Below are positions 55,204 to 64,000 of a stretch of DNA of 64,000 nt, one piece after another (position 1 is the first letter of the stretch; each line of letters starts with the position of its first letter). The stretch covers positions 5,064,001-5,128,000 of the forward strand of contig NZ_CP133269.1 of NCBI RefSeq assembly GCF_030915525.1, written 5' to 3'. The notes beneath the pieces are model-generated. The model saw only the letters and a program-made list of their open reading frames with translations, was not told where the DNA came from and ran no database searches. Both the position numbers and the translations under genes were made by a program. Source of the DNA: Neobacillus sp. PS2-9. Its GTDB lineage: Bacteria; Bacillota; Bacilli; Bacillales; Cytobacillaceae.

Positions 55204-55896
55204 TTAACAAAACTCCTTTTCTCTCTTTTTCAGTATCGCCTCAGCGAAGAATAAATCCTCTGGTGTAGTTAGTTTAATATTGTCGTAATCACCTTCTACC
55301 ATAGCAACCGGTTGATGTAATCGTTCAACTAAACTCGCATCATCTGTTCCAACAAAGGCATCTATTTTTGCTTTTTCGTATGCCTCTTGCAATATCGAAA
55401 TACGAAAAGCTTGTGGGGTTTGTACAGCCCACAAGCTTGAACGTTCGACGGTTTCCACTATGACACCCTCTTGTACCTTTTTCATGGTGTCTTTAGCTGG
55501 TACTCCAATAATCGCCGCCCCTGTTTCATGCGCCTTTTCAGTTAAACGTTGGATTTGCACTTTTTGAATAAAGGGACGTGCAGCATCATGAACAAGAATA
55601 ATTCCATCGTTTTTGACTGTTTGGAGGGCATTATAAATGCTATGCTGACGTTCCTCTCCACCTGGCACCAAGTTGATTACCTTCGTTACGTTATACTTAT
55701 TTAGTAATCCTCTACATTCCTTTTCATCCTGGGGGTGAATAGCTATGATCATCCCCGTGCAAGCTTCATCCTCTTCAAATACCTTTAAAGTATGGATGAG
55801 CACTGGTACTCCATTAAGCTCTAATAAAAGCTTATTTTTCCCTGCTCCCATTCTTTTTCCCTGACCTGCAGCCGGGATAATGACTTGGTAAGTCAT
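55204..55896 (-). CDS. ispD: 2-C-methyl-D-erythritol 4-phosphate cytidylyltransferase
   Basis: The 230-residue enzyme has the CTP-binding PAAGQGKRMGAGKNKLLLEL, DAARPF and the VGTDDASLVE motif. It couples MEP with CTP in isoprenoid synthesis. 22 nt after the PIN/TRAM gene. Confidence 0.96.
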   Translation of the reverse strand: MTYQVIIPAAGQGKRMGAGKNKLLLELNGVPVLIHTLKVFEEDEACTGMIIAIHPQDEKECRGLLNKYNVTKVINLVPGGEERQHSIYNALQTVKNDGIILVHDAARPFIQKVQIQRLTEKAHETGAAIIGVPAKDTMKKVQEGVIVETVERSSLWAVQTPQAFRISILQEAYEKAKIDAFVGTDDASLVERLHQPVAMVEGDYDNIKLTTPEDLFFAEAILKKREKEFC

Positions 55897-55918
55897 AGAA
55901 AAACCCCACTCTACTTTT

Positions 55919-57007
55919 CTATAGCGCTTTTTCTAACAATTTCGGTTTGGCGAAGATCATACGGCCGGCAGAGGTTTGAAGCACACTTGTTACGAGAACT
56001 TCGATTCTCTTTCCAATATATTCTCTTCCTTCTTCCACTACAATCATCGTTCCATCGTCTAAATAAGCAACGCCCTGGTGATATTCCTTACCGTCCTTGA
56101 TCACCTGAACTGTCAACTCTTCACCTGGAAGAACAACCGGTTTCACTGCGTTTGCTAAATCGTTGATATTTAAAACAGTCACGTTCTGTAATTCACACAC
56201 TTTATTAAGATTAAAATCATTTGTAACTAGAATACCATTTGTTAATTTCGCTAGTTTCACTAGTTTTGAGTCTACTTCACTTATTTCTTCAAAATCTCCC
56301 TCGTATATTTCAACTTTAATGGCGAGTTCTTTTTGAATTCGGTTTAAAATATCCAAGCCTCGTCTACCACGGTTTCGTTTAAGAACATCAGAAGAATCAG
56401 CAATATGCTGTAATTCCTCGAGTACGAACTGAGGAATGACAATCGTCCCTTCTAAAAATCCAGTCTGGCAAATATCAGCTACCCGGCCATCAATAATGAC
56501 GCTTGTATCTAATATTTTTAATGCCTTTCCAGCTGCCTTTTCTGCTTCTTCATCGCCCGCCTTTTTCTTATGACCACGGTTTCCAAACAGCCCTAATAGC
56601 TCATCCCGTTTCTTAAAGCCTACTTGGAATCCAAGGTAGCCAAACAATAAGGTTAACAAAATAGGAGCAACCGCATTTAAGATTGGCACTTGAACAGCAT
56701 TTAGCGCAAAGCCAACTAAGAAGGCAACAAATAACCCAAAAATAAGGCCCAAACTACCAAAAAGGACATCCGTCACAGGAACTTTTACTAACGAATCTTC
56801 CGCCCATTTAATAAAATTAAAGACGTAATCTACTGCCCAAAAGGTAATAAGATAAAAAATAATAGCCCCTAACATAGCAATAACATAAGAGTTATTAATT
56901 ACTGGAATGTCATTTATATGAAGAAGTCTGAACAATTCCGGTAATAACAATATTCCTAGCGTACCTCCCATAATGAGGAAGCATGCCTGCACAATACGTT
57001 TTAACAT
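55919..57007 (-). CDS. PIN/TRAM-domain membrane protein (YacL type)
   Basis: The 362-residue protein has four membrane helices (about 1-135), a linker, a PIN domain ([16 protein letters not shown], acidic residues in [10 protein letters not shown]) and a TRAM domain ([20 protein letters not shown]) at the C-terminus. PIN domains are often RNases; no substrate is known to me. First gene of the ispD-ispF-gltX transcript, with its own TTGACA promoter. Confidence 0.9.
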   Translation of the reverse strand: MLKRIVQACFLIMGGTLGILLLPELFRLLHINDIPVINNSYVIAMLGAIIFYLITFWAVDYVFNFIKWAEDSLVKVPVTDVLFGSLGLIFGLFVAFLVGFALNAVQVPILNAVAPILLTLLFGYLGFQVGFKKRDELLGLFGNRGHKKKAGDEEAEKAAGKALKILDTSVIIDGRVADICQTGFLEGTIVIPQFVLEELQHIADSSDVLKRNRGRRGLDILNRIQKELAIKVEIYEGDFEEISEVDSKLVKLAKLTNGILVTNDFNLNKVCELQNVTVLNINDLANAVKPVVLPGEELTVQVIKDGKEYHQGVAYLDDGTMIVVEEGREYIGKRIEVLVTSVLQTSAGRMIFAKPKLLEKAL

Positions 57008-57137
57008 TCCTTCACCTCCTCTAATTCATTATAAACATTTTCTTAAAATTGAAACGTTAATTTGATGATTATTTTTCCAAAATGTAAATCGTTTGAAATA
57101 TATTCGTTATTAGAAAGGAATAATGATTACTTCCCAT

Positions 57138-57166
57138 AGGTTAGCACTGGAAAAATCCATTGTCAA
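57138..57166 (-). promoter_or_regulatory. Promoter of the yacL-ispD-ispF-gltX unit
   Basis: TTGACA (57166-57161), 17 nt, TAACCT (57143-57138), about 130 nt before the PIN/TRAM gene. The intervening leader has no clear structure. Confidence 0.65.
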
Positions 57167-57203
57167 ACAATTGGAAATCCCTACTCCCACTCTATATATA
57201 TCC

Positions 57204-58277
57204 TTATAGATGGCGATCGGTATATAGGCGATCTTTGACTAATTTAAACCCTTCTTTAATTTTTTTAGCCCGAACTTCCCCAATCCCTTCCACTTCATCT
57301 AGCTCTTCTACTGTTGCCATCATAATTTTAGATAGCTCCCCAAAGCTGCTAATCAAGTTTTCAATAATGATGGACGGCAGTCTCGGAATTTTATGAAGGA
57401 TGCGATAGCCACGCGGTTTCTTATTTTCTTCCAAATGAACATAACCATGGTAGCCCATTAATTTTAATAAAACCGTATCCTCGATATTTCCACTGGCAGT
57501 CAATACCTGCATTCTCTGCAAAACTTCACGTGCCTTAATATCCCGTTCAAATGCGTAATCTTTGATAATTAAGAGTGTTTCTTCTTCTAATTCCATTAAT
57601 ATTTCATTCATCTGTAATCGAATGAGCCGTCCTTCTGTTCCAAGTTCATGCAGAAAGGATAATAGTTCATTTTTTATCTTTAACACCATTTCAAACCGAT
57701 GAAGAACAAGCAAGAAATCGTTATATGTAACCGACTCCTCAAATTCAAGAATACTTAGGTTTGTTATACTCTGCTCCAGCACTACCTTATACTTTTCTAG
57801 CGTCTGAATCGCTTGGTTTGCTTTTGTTAAGATGACGGAGATATCTTTTAACGAATAGCGGAAATTCCCTTGGTAAAGGGTAATGACATTTCTTCTTTGT
57901 GAAATGGCAATGACAAGTGTTTTCGTTTGTCTAGCTACTCGTTCAGCCGTACGATGCCGCATGCCTGTTTCGGTCGAGGATATTTCTGAATTGGGGGCAA
58001 GCTGGGCATTAGCAAAAAGAATCTTATTTCCTAATTCATTTAAAATAATTGCACCATCCATTTTTGCTAACTCATATAAAAAGCTTGGTGAAAAGGGACA
58101 ATTAATCTCAAAACCTCCATCGACAATACTTTTCACCTTGTCATTGTATCCCACGACAATCAGCCCGCCTGTATTTGCTCTTAGAACATTCTCAATCCCC
58201 TCGCGAATAGGTGTCCCTGGTGCAATAAACTGTAATACCTCATTTATTGATTGTTCACCAAGCTTTTTATTTTCCAT
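57204..58277 (-). CDS. disA: Diadenylate cyclase / DNA integrity scanning protein DisA
   Basis: The 357-residue protein has the DAC domain with DGA (74-76) and RHR (107-109), a helical linker, and a C-terminal helix-hairpin-helix domain ([15 protein letters not shown]). It makes c-di-AMP and scans DNA for branched structures, delaying sporulation when damage is met. It follows radA by 3 nt. Confidence 0.97.
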   Translation of the reverse strand: MENKKLGEQSINEVLQFIAPGTPIREGIENVLRANTGGLIVVGYNDKVKSIVDGGFEINCPFSPSFLYELAKMDGAIILNELGNKILFANAQLAPNSEISSTETGMRHRTAERVARQTKTLVIAISQRRNVITLYQGNFRYSLKDISVILTKANQAIQTLEKYKVVLEQSITNLSILEFEESVTYNDFLLVLHRFEMVLKIKNELLSFLHELGTEGRLIRLQMNEILMELEEETLLIIKDYAFERDIKAREVLQRMQVLTASGNIEDTVLLKLMGYHGYVHLEENKKPRGYRILHKIPRLPSIIIENLISSFGELSKIMMATVEELDEVEGIGEVRAKKIKEGFKLVKDRLYTDRHL

Positions 58278-58280
58278 CTG

Positions 58281-59663
58281 CTACCCTCCCAACGCTGCTT
58301 TGAGTGCCTCACTAACGGAAGATACGCCTATTAGTTGAACTCCCTCTGGTGCCTTCCAGCCTCCTAAATTGTTTGCAGGTAAAATCACTCGTTCAAAACC
58401 TAATTTTGCAGCTTCTTGAACGCGCTGCTCAATTCTTGAAACCCTTCTTACTTCACCCGTTAGTCCGACCTCGCCAATAATACAGTCAGTCGGTTTTGTT
58501 GGCTTATCTCTAAAACTGGAAGCAATACTAACCGCAACAGCTAAATCGATCGCAGGTTCATCTAATTTGACGCCCCCTGCAACTTTTAAATAGGCATCCT
58601 GATTCTGCAAAAGCATACCCACTCTCTTTTCTAAAACCGCCATTAACAGTGGTACACGGTTATGGTCAATACCCGTTGCCATTCTTCGCGGGTTACCAAA
58701 GCTAGTTGGTGAAATTAACGCTTGTATTTCAACTAACACCGGCCGTGTCCCTTCCATCGAGGCTACTACGGTCGAACCTGCCGCTCCACGGGAACGTTCT
58801 TCCAAAAAAATTTCCGATGGGTTCTCTACTTCATCGAGGCCAAATTCCTTCATTTCAAAGATACCCATTTCATTGGTTGAGCCAAAGCGATTCTTCACAG
58901 CCCGTAAAATCCGATAGGTGTGATGTCTTTCCCCTTCAAAATAAAGAACAGTATCCACCATGTGCTCTAACAGCCTAGGCCCCGCAATAGACCCTTCCTT
59001 TGTCACATGACCCACGATAAAAATAGCAATCCCTTTGGTTTTACCAATTCTCATTAATTCAGAGGTACATTCACGAACCTGAGATACACTACCTGGTGCT
59101 GATGTTACATCTGGATGGAAAATGGTTTGGATTGAGTCAATAATAACAAAGCTAGGATTTGTACTTTCAATGGTGCGGTTAATTTCATCAAGATTGGTCT
59201 CTGAGTATACAAATAAGTTTTCAGATGCAATACCTAATCGTTCTGCACGGAGCTTTGTCTGCCTCATTGACTCCTCACCAGATATGTATAATACCTGATT
59301 CCCTTTTTTAGCTAACTGCGAAGAAACTTGCAGCAAGAGGGTCGATTTTCCGATTCCCGGGTCTCCCCCTATTAAAACCAATGAACCCTTAACCACTCCA
59401 CCGCCAAGTACACGATTCAGCTCATTTAAGTCAGTTAATATTCTCGGTTCATTTTCCATCTCAATAGATGTAATAGGCATTGGTTTGGTTAAGATATTTG
59501 AACCGCTTGGAGAATGGGCAAACGCTCCTCTTCTTGTTGTACCCGTTACTTCAACCTCTTCAACCATCGAATTCCATTGTCCGCAGCCTGGACATTTTCC
59601 CATCCACTTGGGAGACTCATATCCGCACTCCTGACACATAAACTTTGTTTTTCGTTTTGCCAT
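58281..59663 (-). CDS. radA: DNA repair protein RadA (Sms)
   Basis: The 460-residue protein has a zinc finger (Cys10, 13, 24, 27), the RecA-like Walker [11 protein letters not shown] (99-108), the KNRFG motif (257-261) and a C-terminal Lon-like domain. It is a branch-migration helicase in recombination and is known to inhibit DisA. After the clpC terminator only 30 nt remain, so some transcription must read through or start very close. Confidence 0.96.
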   Translation of the reverse strand: MAKRKTKFMCQECGYESPKWMGKCPGCGQWNSMVEEVEVTGTTRRGAFAHSPSGSNILTKPMPITSIEMENEPRILTDLNELNRVLGGGVVKGSLVLIGGDPGIGKSTLLLQVSSQLAKKGNQVLYISGEESMRQTKLRAERLGIASENLFVYSETNLDEINRTIESTNPSFVIIDSIQTIFHPDVTSAPGSVSQVRECTSELMRIGKTKGIAIFIVGHVTKEGSIAGPRLLEHMVDTVLYFEGERHHTYRILRAVKNRFGSTNEMGIFEMKEFGLDEVENPSEIFLEERSRGAAGSTVVASMEGTRPVLVEIQALISPTSFGNPRRMATGIDHNRVPLLMAVLEKRVGMLLQNQDAYLKVAGGVKLDEPAIDLAVAVSIASSFRDKPTKPTDCIIGEVGLTGEVRRVSRIEQRVQEAAKLGFERVILPANNLGGWKAPEGVQLIGVSSVSEALKAALGG

Positions 59664-59694
59664 CGATTTCTTCTACCTTTCCATATATCCCAAA

Positions 59695-59740
59695 AATGAA
59701 AAAAGAGGTACACGGTTGGACTTTATTCACGTGTACCTCT
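59695..59740 (-). terminator. Terminator of the ctsR-mcsA-mcsB-clpC operon
   Basis: AGAGGTACACG ... CGTGTACCTCT, an 11-bp stem with a 15-nt loop, then TTTTTTCATTTTT, 43 nt after the clpC stop. Confidence 0.9.
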
Positions 59741-59782
59741 GCTTGACCATATCAAACTAAATGATTCAGTGATGGAAATGGT

Positions 59783-62224
59783 CTATTTTACTAAACTAGT
59801 TTTTTCAGCCATTCTTACGACAAACTCACCATCAACTACATCAATTATAGCATGCTGACCTGTTAATAAGGTGCCTTTTAACAGCTCTTCAGAAAGACGG
59901 TCTTCAATATGCTTTTGAATCGCTCTGCGTAACGGTCTTGCACCATATTCTGGGTCATACCCTTCTTGGGAAATTTTCCCCCTTGCGGCAGCTGTTAATT
60001 CTAATGAAATATTTTGTTCATTTAGACGCTTAATTAATTGATCAGATAGCAATGTAACGATCTCATCCAAATGCTTCTTCTCTAACGCATGGAAAACAAT
60101 GATTTCATCAATCCGGTTCAAGAATTCAGGACGGAAGGCTTTCTTTAGCTCTTCCATTACTTTCCCCTTCATGTCTTTGTAATCATGCTCGCCATCCTGG
60201 ATATTAAAGCCCACATACTTGTTTCGCTTCAGGGCTTCCGCACCAACGTTGGATGTCATAATGAGAACTGTATTTCTGAAATCCACTGTTCTTCCTTTTG
60301 AATCTGTTAAACGGCCATCTTCAAGGACTTGAAGGAGAATATTAAACACATCTGGATGTGCCTTTTCAATCTCATCAAGCAGAATAACAGAGTATGGTTT
60401 CCGGCGGACCTTTTCCGTTAATTGACCGCCTTCCTCATAGCCGACATATCCTGGAGGGGAACCTACAAGTCTAGAGGTAGAGTGCTTCTCCATATATTCA
60501 GACATATCGATCCGAATCATCGCATCCTCGTCACCAAACATCGCCTCAGCAAGGGCACGCGCCAATTCCGTTTTACCCACTCCAGTAGGTCCAAGGAAAA
60601 CAAAGGAACCAATAGGGCGCTTTGGATCTTTTAATCCGGCTCTAGCACGACGTACCGCTTTTGAAACAGCAATGACTGCTTCCTCTTGGCCAATGACACG
60701 GGAATGCAGTAATTCCTCTAAATTAAGTAACTTAGCTGTTTCTGTTTCTGCAAGCTTAGAGACAGGTACTCCCGTCCAGCTTGATACCACAGTTGCAATA
60801 TCCTCTACTGTTACTTCATTGTTTTCTTTTCCTTGCTTTTCCTTCCACGTCTTCTTCGTTTCTTCTAACTGTTCGCGAAGACGCTGCTCTGTATCTCTTA
60901 GTGACGCAGCCTTTTCAAACTCCTGGCTTTGTACTGCCGCATCTTTTTCCTTACGTACTTCATCGAGCTTGACCTCTAATTCTTTTAAATTTGGAGGTGT
61001 CGTATAGGAACGGAGTCGTACCTTCGAGCCAGCTTCGTCGATTAAATCAATCGCCTTATCAGGCAGGAATCGGTCGGAAATATAACGGTCAGAAAGCTTA
61101 ACTGCTGCTTCAATTGCTTCATCCGTAATCGAAACACGGTGGTGAGCCTCATATCGGTCACGCAAGCCTTGTAAAATTTGAACAGATTCTTCAGCAGTTG
61201 GCTCATCCACACGAATCGGCTGGAATCGGCGTTCTAGTGCAGCATCTTTTTCAATGTACTTTCGATATTCATCAAGCGTGGTCGCTCCGATACACTGAAG
61301 TTCGCCGCGTGCAAGCGATGGCTTTAAAATATTGGATGCATCAATCGCACCTTCTGCGCCTCCTGCCCCAATTAATGTGTGGAGCTCATCAATAAACAAG
61401 ATGATATTCCCTGCTTGGCGGATTTCATCCATAACTTTTTTCAAACGGTCTTCAAATTCTCCGCGGTATTTGGTTCCGGCAACAACCGTTCCCATGTCTA
61501 GTGTCATTACACGCTTATCTCGAAGAATTTCAGGTACCTCATTGTTTACAATTTGCTGGGCAAGACCTTCAGCAATCGCTGTTTTACCCACTCCTGGTTC
61601 ACCAATTAATACTGGATTGTTCTTTGTCCGGCGGCTAAGAACTTCAATGACACGCTGTATTTCTTTACTCCGGCCAATAACAGGATCCAGGCTGCCTTCA
61701 CGGGCAATGGAGGTTAAATCTCGAGCAAGGCTATCGAGTGTTGGTGTATTAGCACTAACAGATGCTCCGCCCTGATGTCCCCCAGATTCATTACTTCCTA
61801 ATAATTGAAGAACCTGCTGACGTGCTTTGTTTAAGCTTACACCCAAATTATTAAGTACTCGAGCAGCTACTCCTTCTCCTTCACGAATCAATCCCAGAAG
61901 GATATGCTCTGTACCCACATAAGAATGTCCTAGCTTTCTTGCCTCATCCATCGATAATTCAATGACCTTTTTCGCTCTAGGTGTATAGTGAATCGTTTGA
62001 GAAGCTTCTTGTCCTTTGCCAATTAAAGTTTCTACTTCCTTCTGAATTTTATCAGAACCCAATCCAAGACCATAAAGTGCTTTTGCTGCAATTCCTTCAC
62101 CTTCTCGAACTAAGCCTAACAAAATATGTTCTGTTCCAATATTGTTGTGTCCAAGACGAATCGCTTCCTCTTGTGCTAATGCAAGAACCTTTTGTGCTCT
62201 TTCAGTAAAACGGCCGAACATCAT
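59783..62224 (-). CDS. clpC: AAA+ unfoldase ClpC
   Basis: The 813-residue protein has two N-terminal Clp repeats (1-145), AAA module 1 (GEPGVGKTA near 210), an M/UVR segment ([15 protein letters not shown]) and AAA module 2 (GPTGVGKTE near 545). It feeds proteins into ClpP and needs adaptors such as McsB and MecA. AGGAAGAG precedes the ATG pair at 62224/62221. Length and N-terminus agree with B. subtilis. Confidence 0.97.
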   Translation of the reverse strand: MMFGRFTERAQKVLALAQEEAIRLGHNNIGTEHILLGLVREGEGIAAKALYGLGLGSDKIQKEVETLIGKGQEASQTIHYTPRAKKVIELSMDEARKLGHSYVGTEHILLGLIREGEGVAARVLNNLGVSLNKARQQVLQLLGSNESGGHQGGASVSANTPTLDSLARDLTSIAREGSLDPVIGRSKEIQRVIEVLSRRTKNNPVLIGEPGVGKTAIAEGLAQQIVNNEVPEILRDKRVMTLDMGTVVAGTKYRGEFEDRLKKVMDEIRQAGNIILFIDELHTLIGAGGAEGAIDASNILKPSLARGELQCIGATTLDEYRKYIEKDAALERRFQPIRVDEPTAEESVQILQGLRDRYEAHHRVSITDEAIEAAVKLSDRYISDRFLPDKAIDLIDEAGSKVRLRSYTTPPNLKELEVKLDEVRKEKDAAVQSQEFEKAASLRDTEQRLREQLEETKKTWKEKQGKENNEVTVEDIATVVSSWTGVPVSKLAETETAKLLNLEELLHSRVIGQEEAVIAVSKAVRRARAGLKDPKRPIGSFVFLGPTGVGKTELARALAEAMFGDEDAMIRIDMSEYMEKHSTSRLVGSPPGYVGYEEGGQLTEKVRRKPYSVILLDEIEKAHPDVFNILLQVLEDGRLTDSKGRTVDFRNTVLIMTSNVGAEALKRNKYVGFNIQDGEHDYKDMKGKVMEELKKAFRPEFLNRIDEIIVFHALEKKHLDEIVTLLSDQLIKRLNEQNISLELTAAARGKISQEGYDPEYGARPLRRAIQKHIEDRLSEELLKGTLLTGQHAIIDVVDGEFVVRMAEKTSLVK

Positions 62225-62241
62225 ATTCTCTTCCTCCTCAC

Positions 62242-63312
62242 CTATTTTTGCTGTTCCATTTTAAGTCGTTCTCTAATTAAAGCTGCTCTCCTAATATCCC
62301 TTTCATGAGGTCTTAAAGGACCTCCGGCATATTGCTGGAGAAAACCTGGCTGTGTTAAAATCATTAATTCATTTAATATGGTTTTAGGCATGTTATCAAT
62401 AAGGCCCATATCTATTCCAAGCCGTACATCAGATAAACACCTTGCTGCTTCCTTCGTTTCAATAATACGACTATTCGTTAGAACCCCCAACGAGCGAAAG
62501 ACTCTGTCTTCTAATTGTATGTTCGAAGTTTTCCGTAATGCTTCCCTCGCTGACCTTTCTTGTGAGATGAGTTGGCTTACAACCCCTTTTAAGTCACGGC
62601 AGATGTCTACTTCTGATTTTCCAAGAGTAATTTGATTAGAGATTTGAAAAATATTACCTAGAGCTTCACTTCCCTCACCATAAATTCCTCGTACAACCAG
62701 CCCTAATTGGTTGATTGCTGGGATAATTCGATTAATTTGCTGCGTAAGGATTAACCCTGGCAAATGCATCATCACGGATGCCCGGAGGCCAGTTCCAACA
62801 TTGGTAGGACAGCTTGTTAAATAGCCATACTGTTCATCAAACGCATATTGAATATTACTTTCTAGCCAATCATCTATTTCATTAGCAGCATCCAATGCTT
62901 CTGATAGTTGCAAGCCTGGAAACAAGCATTGAATTCGGATATGATCCTCTTCATTTATCATTATACTAACTTCTTCATTTTCGGTTAAAAGAACTGCACC
63001 ATATGGTGAATCCTCCGCCAGATTCGGACTAATTAAATGCTTTTCTACTAGTACTCGTTTTTGTAGAGGCTGCATACTGTCAACTTTCAACAGTTCCATC
63101 TGTCCGAACTTTTGTAAATCCGTCTTTTGAAAAATTTCCTCCAAATTTTCTATAATTCTTTTTGCTTCTTCATGTGAAAAAAGTGTTGGAAATTTATATG
63201 CGTCAAAGTTTCGGGCTAAGCGAATCCGTGAACTAAGGACTATATCCGAATCAGGTCCCTCTTCGCTCATCCAGGAACTAACTGCCTGATTAAGAAAACG
63301 TTCAAGCGACAC
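62242..63312 (-). CDS. mcsB: Protein arginine kinase McsB
   Basis: The 356-residue protein has the phosphagen-kinase-like catalytic domain with [10 protein letters not shown] and the active-site Cys168 in [20 protein letters not shown]. The C-terminal RDIRRA motif is the phospho-arginine binding and allosteric site. It marks proteins for ClpCP. I use GTG 63312, 7 nt after GGAGGGG; the longer frame from 63339 overlaps mcsA and puts the ribosome site inside. One base separates the mcsA stop from this start. Confidence 0.95.
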   Translation of the reverse strand: MSLERFLNQAVSSWMSEEGPDSDIVLSSRIRLARNFDAYKFPTLFSHEEAKRIIENLEEIFQKTDLQKFGQMELLKVDSMQPLQKRVLVEKHLISPNLAEDSPYGAVLLTENEEVSIMINEEDHIRIQCLFPGLQLSEALDAANEIDDWLESNIQYAFDEQYGYLTSCPTNVGTGLRASVMMHLPGLILTQQINRIIPAINQLGLVVRGIYGEGSEALGNIFQISNQITLGKSEVDICRDLKGVVSQLISQERSAREALRKTSNIQLEDRVFRSLGVLTNSRIIETKEAARCLSDVRLGIDMGLIDNMPKTILNELMILTQPGFLQQYAGGPLRPHERDIRRAALIRERLKMEQQK

Positions 63313-63313
63313 G

Positions 63314-63859
63314 TTATTCCCCTCCCTCTTCACTTCCATTTAATTGTTTCTCTAATGTGCGAATCTCATCGCGGATCTCCGCCGCTTTCTCAAATTCCTC
63401 GTGGGAAATGGCGTTCCGTAAATCATGTTTTAATTCATCAATTTGCTTACGGAGAAAGATACTGCCGCCAATTCGTTTTGGAATTTTACCGTTATGTGTC
63501 CAGTTGCCACTATGCAACCTTCGTAATACAGGTTTTAGCTGTTCTTTAAATGTGTCATAGCAATACGCACATCCAAAGCGCCCAACTTTTAAAAACTGAG
63601 GAAATGTCATGGAGCAGTGTTCGCATTGAAGGATTTCTTCTTGATGGAAAGGGCTTTGATTGGATTTTTGATATGAATCAATATTGAGTAGGCCTGCTAA
63701 TAAGTTATTAAAAGCAAATCCTGTTTCTCCACCAATCATAAACATTTCGCCCTTTTCCTGCGCACATTTTTCACAAAGATGCACTTCTGTTTTTTCGCCA
63801 TTAATGATTTTTGTAAAATGAAGTGCTGCAGGCCTTTGATTACATTCTTGGCAAATCAT
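63314..63859 (-). CDS. mcsA: McsB activator McsA
   Basis: The 181-residue protein has two treble-clef zinc sites (Cys3/6/29/32 and Cys79/82/97/100) and a C-terminal UVR motif ([20 protein letters not shown]). It activates McsB kinase in the heat-shock operon. GGAGAGGTGAAAAG precedes the ATG, 25 nt after ctsR. Confidence 0.95.
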   Translation of the reverse strand: MICQECNQRPAALHFTKIINGEKTEVHLCEKCAQEKGEMFMIGGETGFAFNNLLAGLLNIDSYQKSNQSPFHQEEILQCEHCSMTFPQFLKVGRFGCAYCYDTFKEQLKPVLRRLHSGNWTHNGKIPKRIGGSIFLRKQIDELKHDLRNAISHEEFEKAAEIRDEIRTLEKQLNGSEEGGE

Positions 63860-63884
63860 CTTTTCACCTCTCCAGCAGCAAAAA

Positions 63885-64000
63885 TTATTTATATTTTAAT
63901 GATGTTAACATAGCTTTTAGCATTCTCGCACGCAATTCATCTCGGTATGGAAGATCAATATATAATACTGAACGGTCAATTACACTTAACATAATTTTAG
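63885..64000 (-). CDS. ctsR: CtsR heat-shock repressor, 3' end only
   Basis: Only the last 37 full codons are in the window; the frame ends with TAA at 63885. The residues read KIMLSVIDRSVLYIDLPYRD, then ELRARMLKAMLTSLKYK, the C-terminal domain of CtsR that McsB and the repressor dimer use. The DNA-binding part and the operon promoter lie beyond 64000. First gene of the ctsR-mcsA-mcsB-clpC operon. Confidence 0.92.
   Translation of the reverse strand, partial: KIMLSVIDRSVLYIDLPYRDELRARMLKAMLTSLKYK

Overview
The window is a Bacillaceae chromosome segment. Nearly every gene has the sequence, length and order of the Bacillus subtilis ctsR-to-pdaB region, here read in reverse so that almost everything lies on the minus strand. 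AT-rich spacers, strong AGGAGG-type ribosome binding sites, spore genes (pdaB, kbaA, gerD, cwlD, a gerA-type operon, sigH) and two classes of intergenic repeat that I recognise from Bacillus-like genomes point to an endospore former of the Bacillus/Neobacillus type. No rRNA, tRNA, CRISPR array, prophage or intact insertion sequence is visible.

Layout, left to right. 1-4.2 kb: sporulation and regulation genes pdaB (3' end), kbaA, gerD, salA, cwlD and ybaK. 4.4-8.1 kb: a plus-strand GerA-type germinant receptor operon, absent from this spot in B. subtilis. 8.1-11.2 kb: an accessory stretch with an NhaC-family antiporter under a T-box leader (specifier reads as UAC, tyrosine), the 3' scrap of a sugar hydrolase, a MerR-HTH/coiled-coil gene with palindromic sites, a decayed copy of that gene's start region, and an intergenic repeat. 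11.2-30.9 kb: rpsI-rplM, truA, the ECF energising module ecfT-ecfA2-ecfA1, then the alpha/spc/S10 ribosomal supercluster from rplQ to rpsJ with rpoA, infA, map, adk and secY inside it. 31.3-36.1 kb: the str operon (tuf, fusA, rpsG, rpsL, rplGB). 36.2-48.3 kb: rpoC, rpoB, a small methyltransferase, rplL, rplJ, rplA, rplK, nusG, secE, rpmG. 48.3-59.7 kb: sigH, rae1, rlmB, mrnC, cysS, cysE (cysteine T-box), gltX, ispF, ispD, a PIN/TRAM protein, disA, radA. 59.8-64 kb: the clpC operon (clpC, mcsB, mcsA, 3' end of ctsR).

The core encodes translation, transcription, secretion and protein quality control. Control elements can be read directly: near-consensus sigma-A promoters before rplJ, rplM, rpsJ, rplGB, rpoB, rpmG, sigH, cysE, nhaC and the 55.9-57 kb gene; a sigma-G promoter before gerD; L10 and S10-type leaders; two T-boxes; and many terminators.

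Items most worth follow-up are the tyrosine-type T-box on the NhaC transporter, an unrecognised structured leader with a built-in terminator upstream of ecfA1-ecfA2-ecfT, the MerR-like gene with its operator region duplicated downstream, and folding intergenic repeats in the rpsJ-tuf and rpoB-rpoC spacers. Start codons were re-chosen for many genes from ribosome binding site spacing and family length. Function assignments rest on family recognition by reading, not on a database search.
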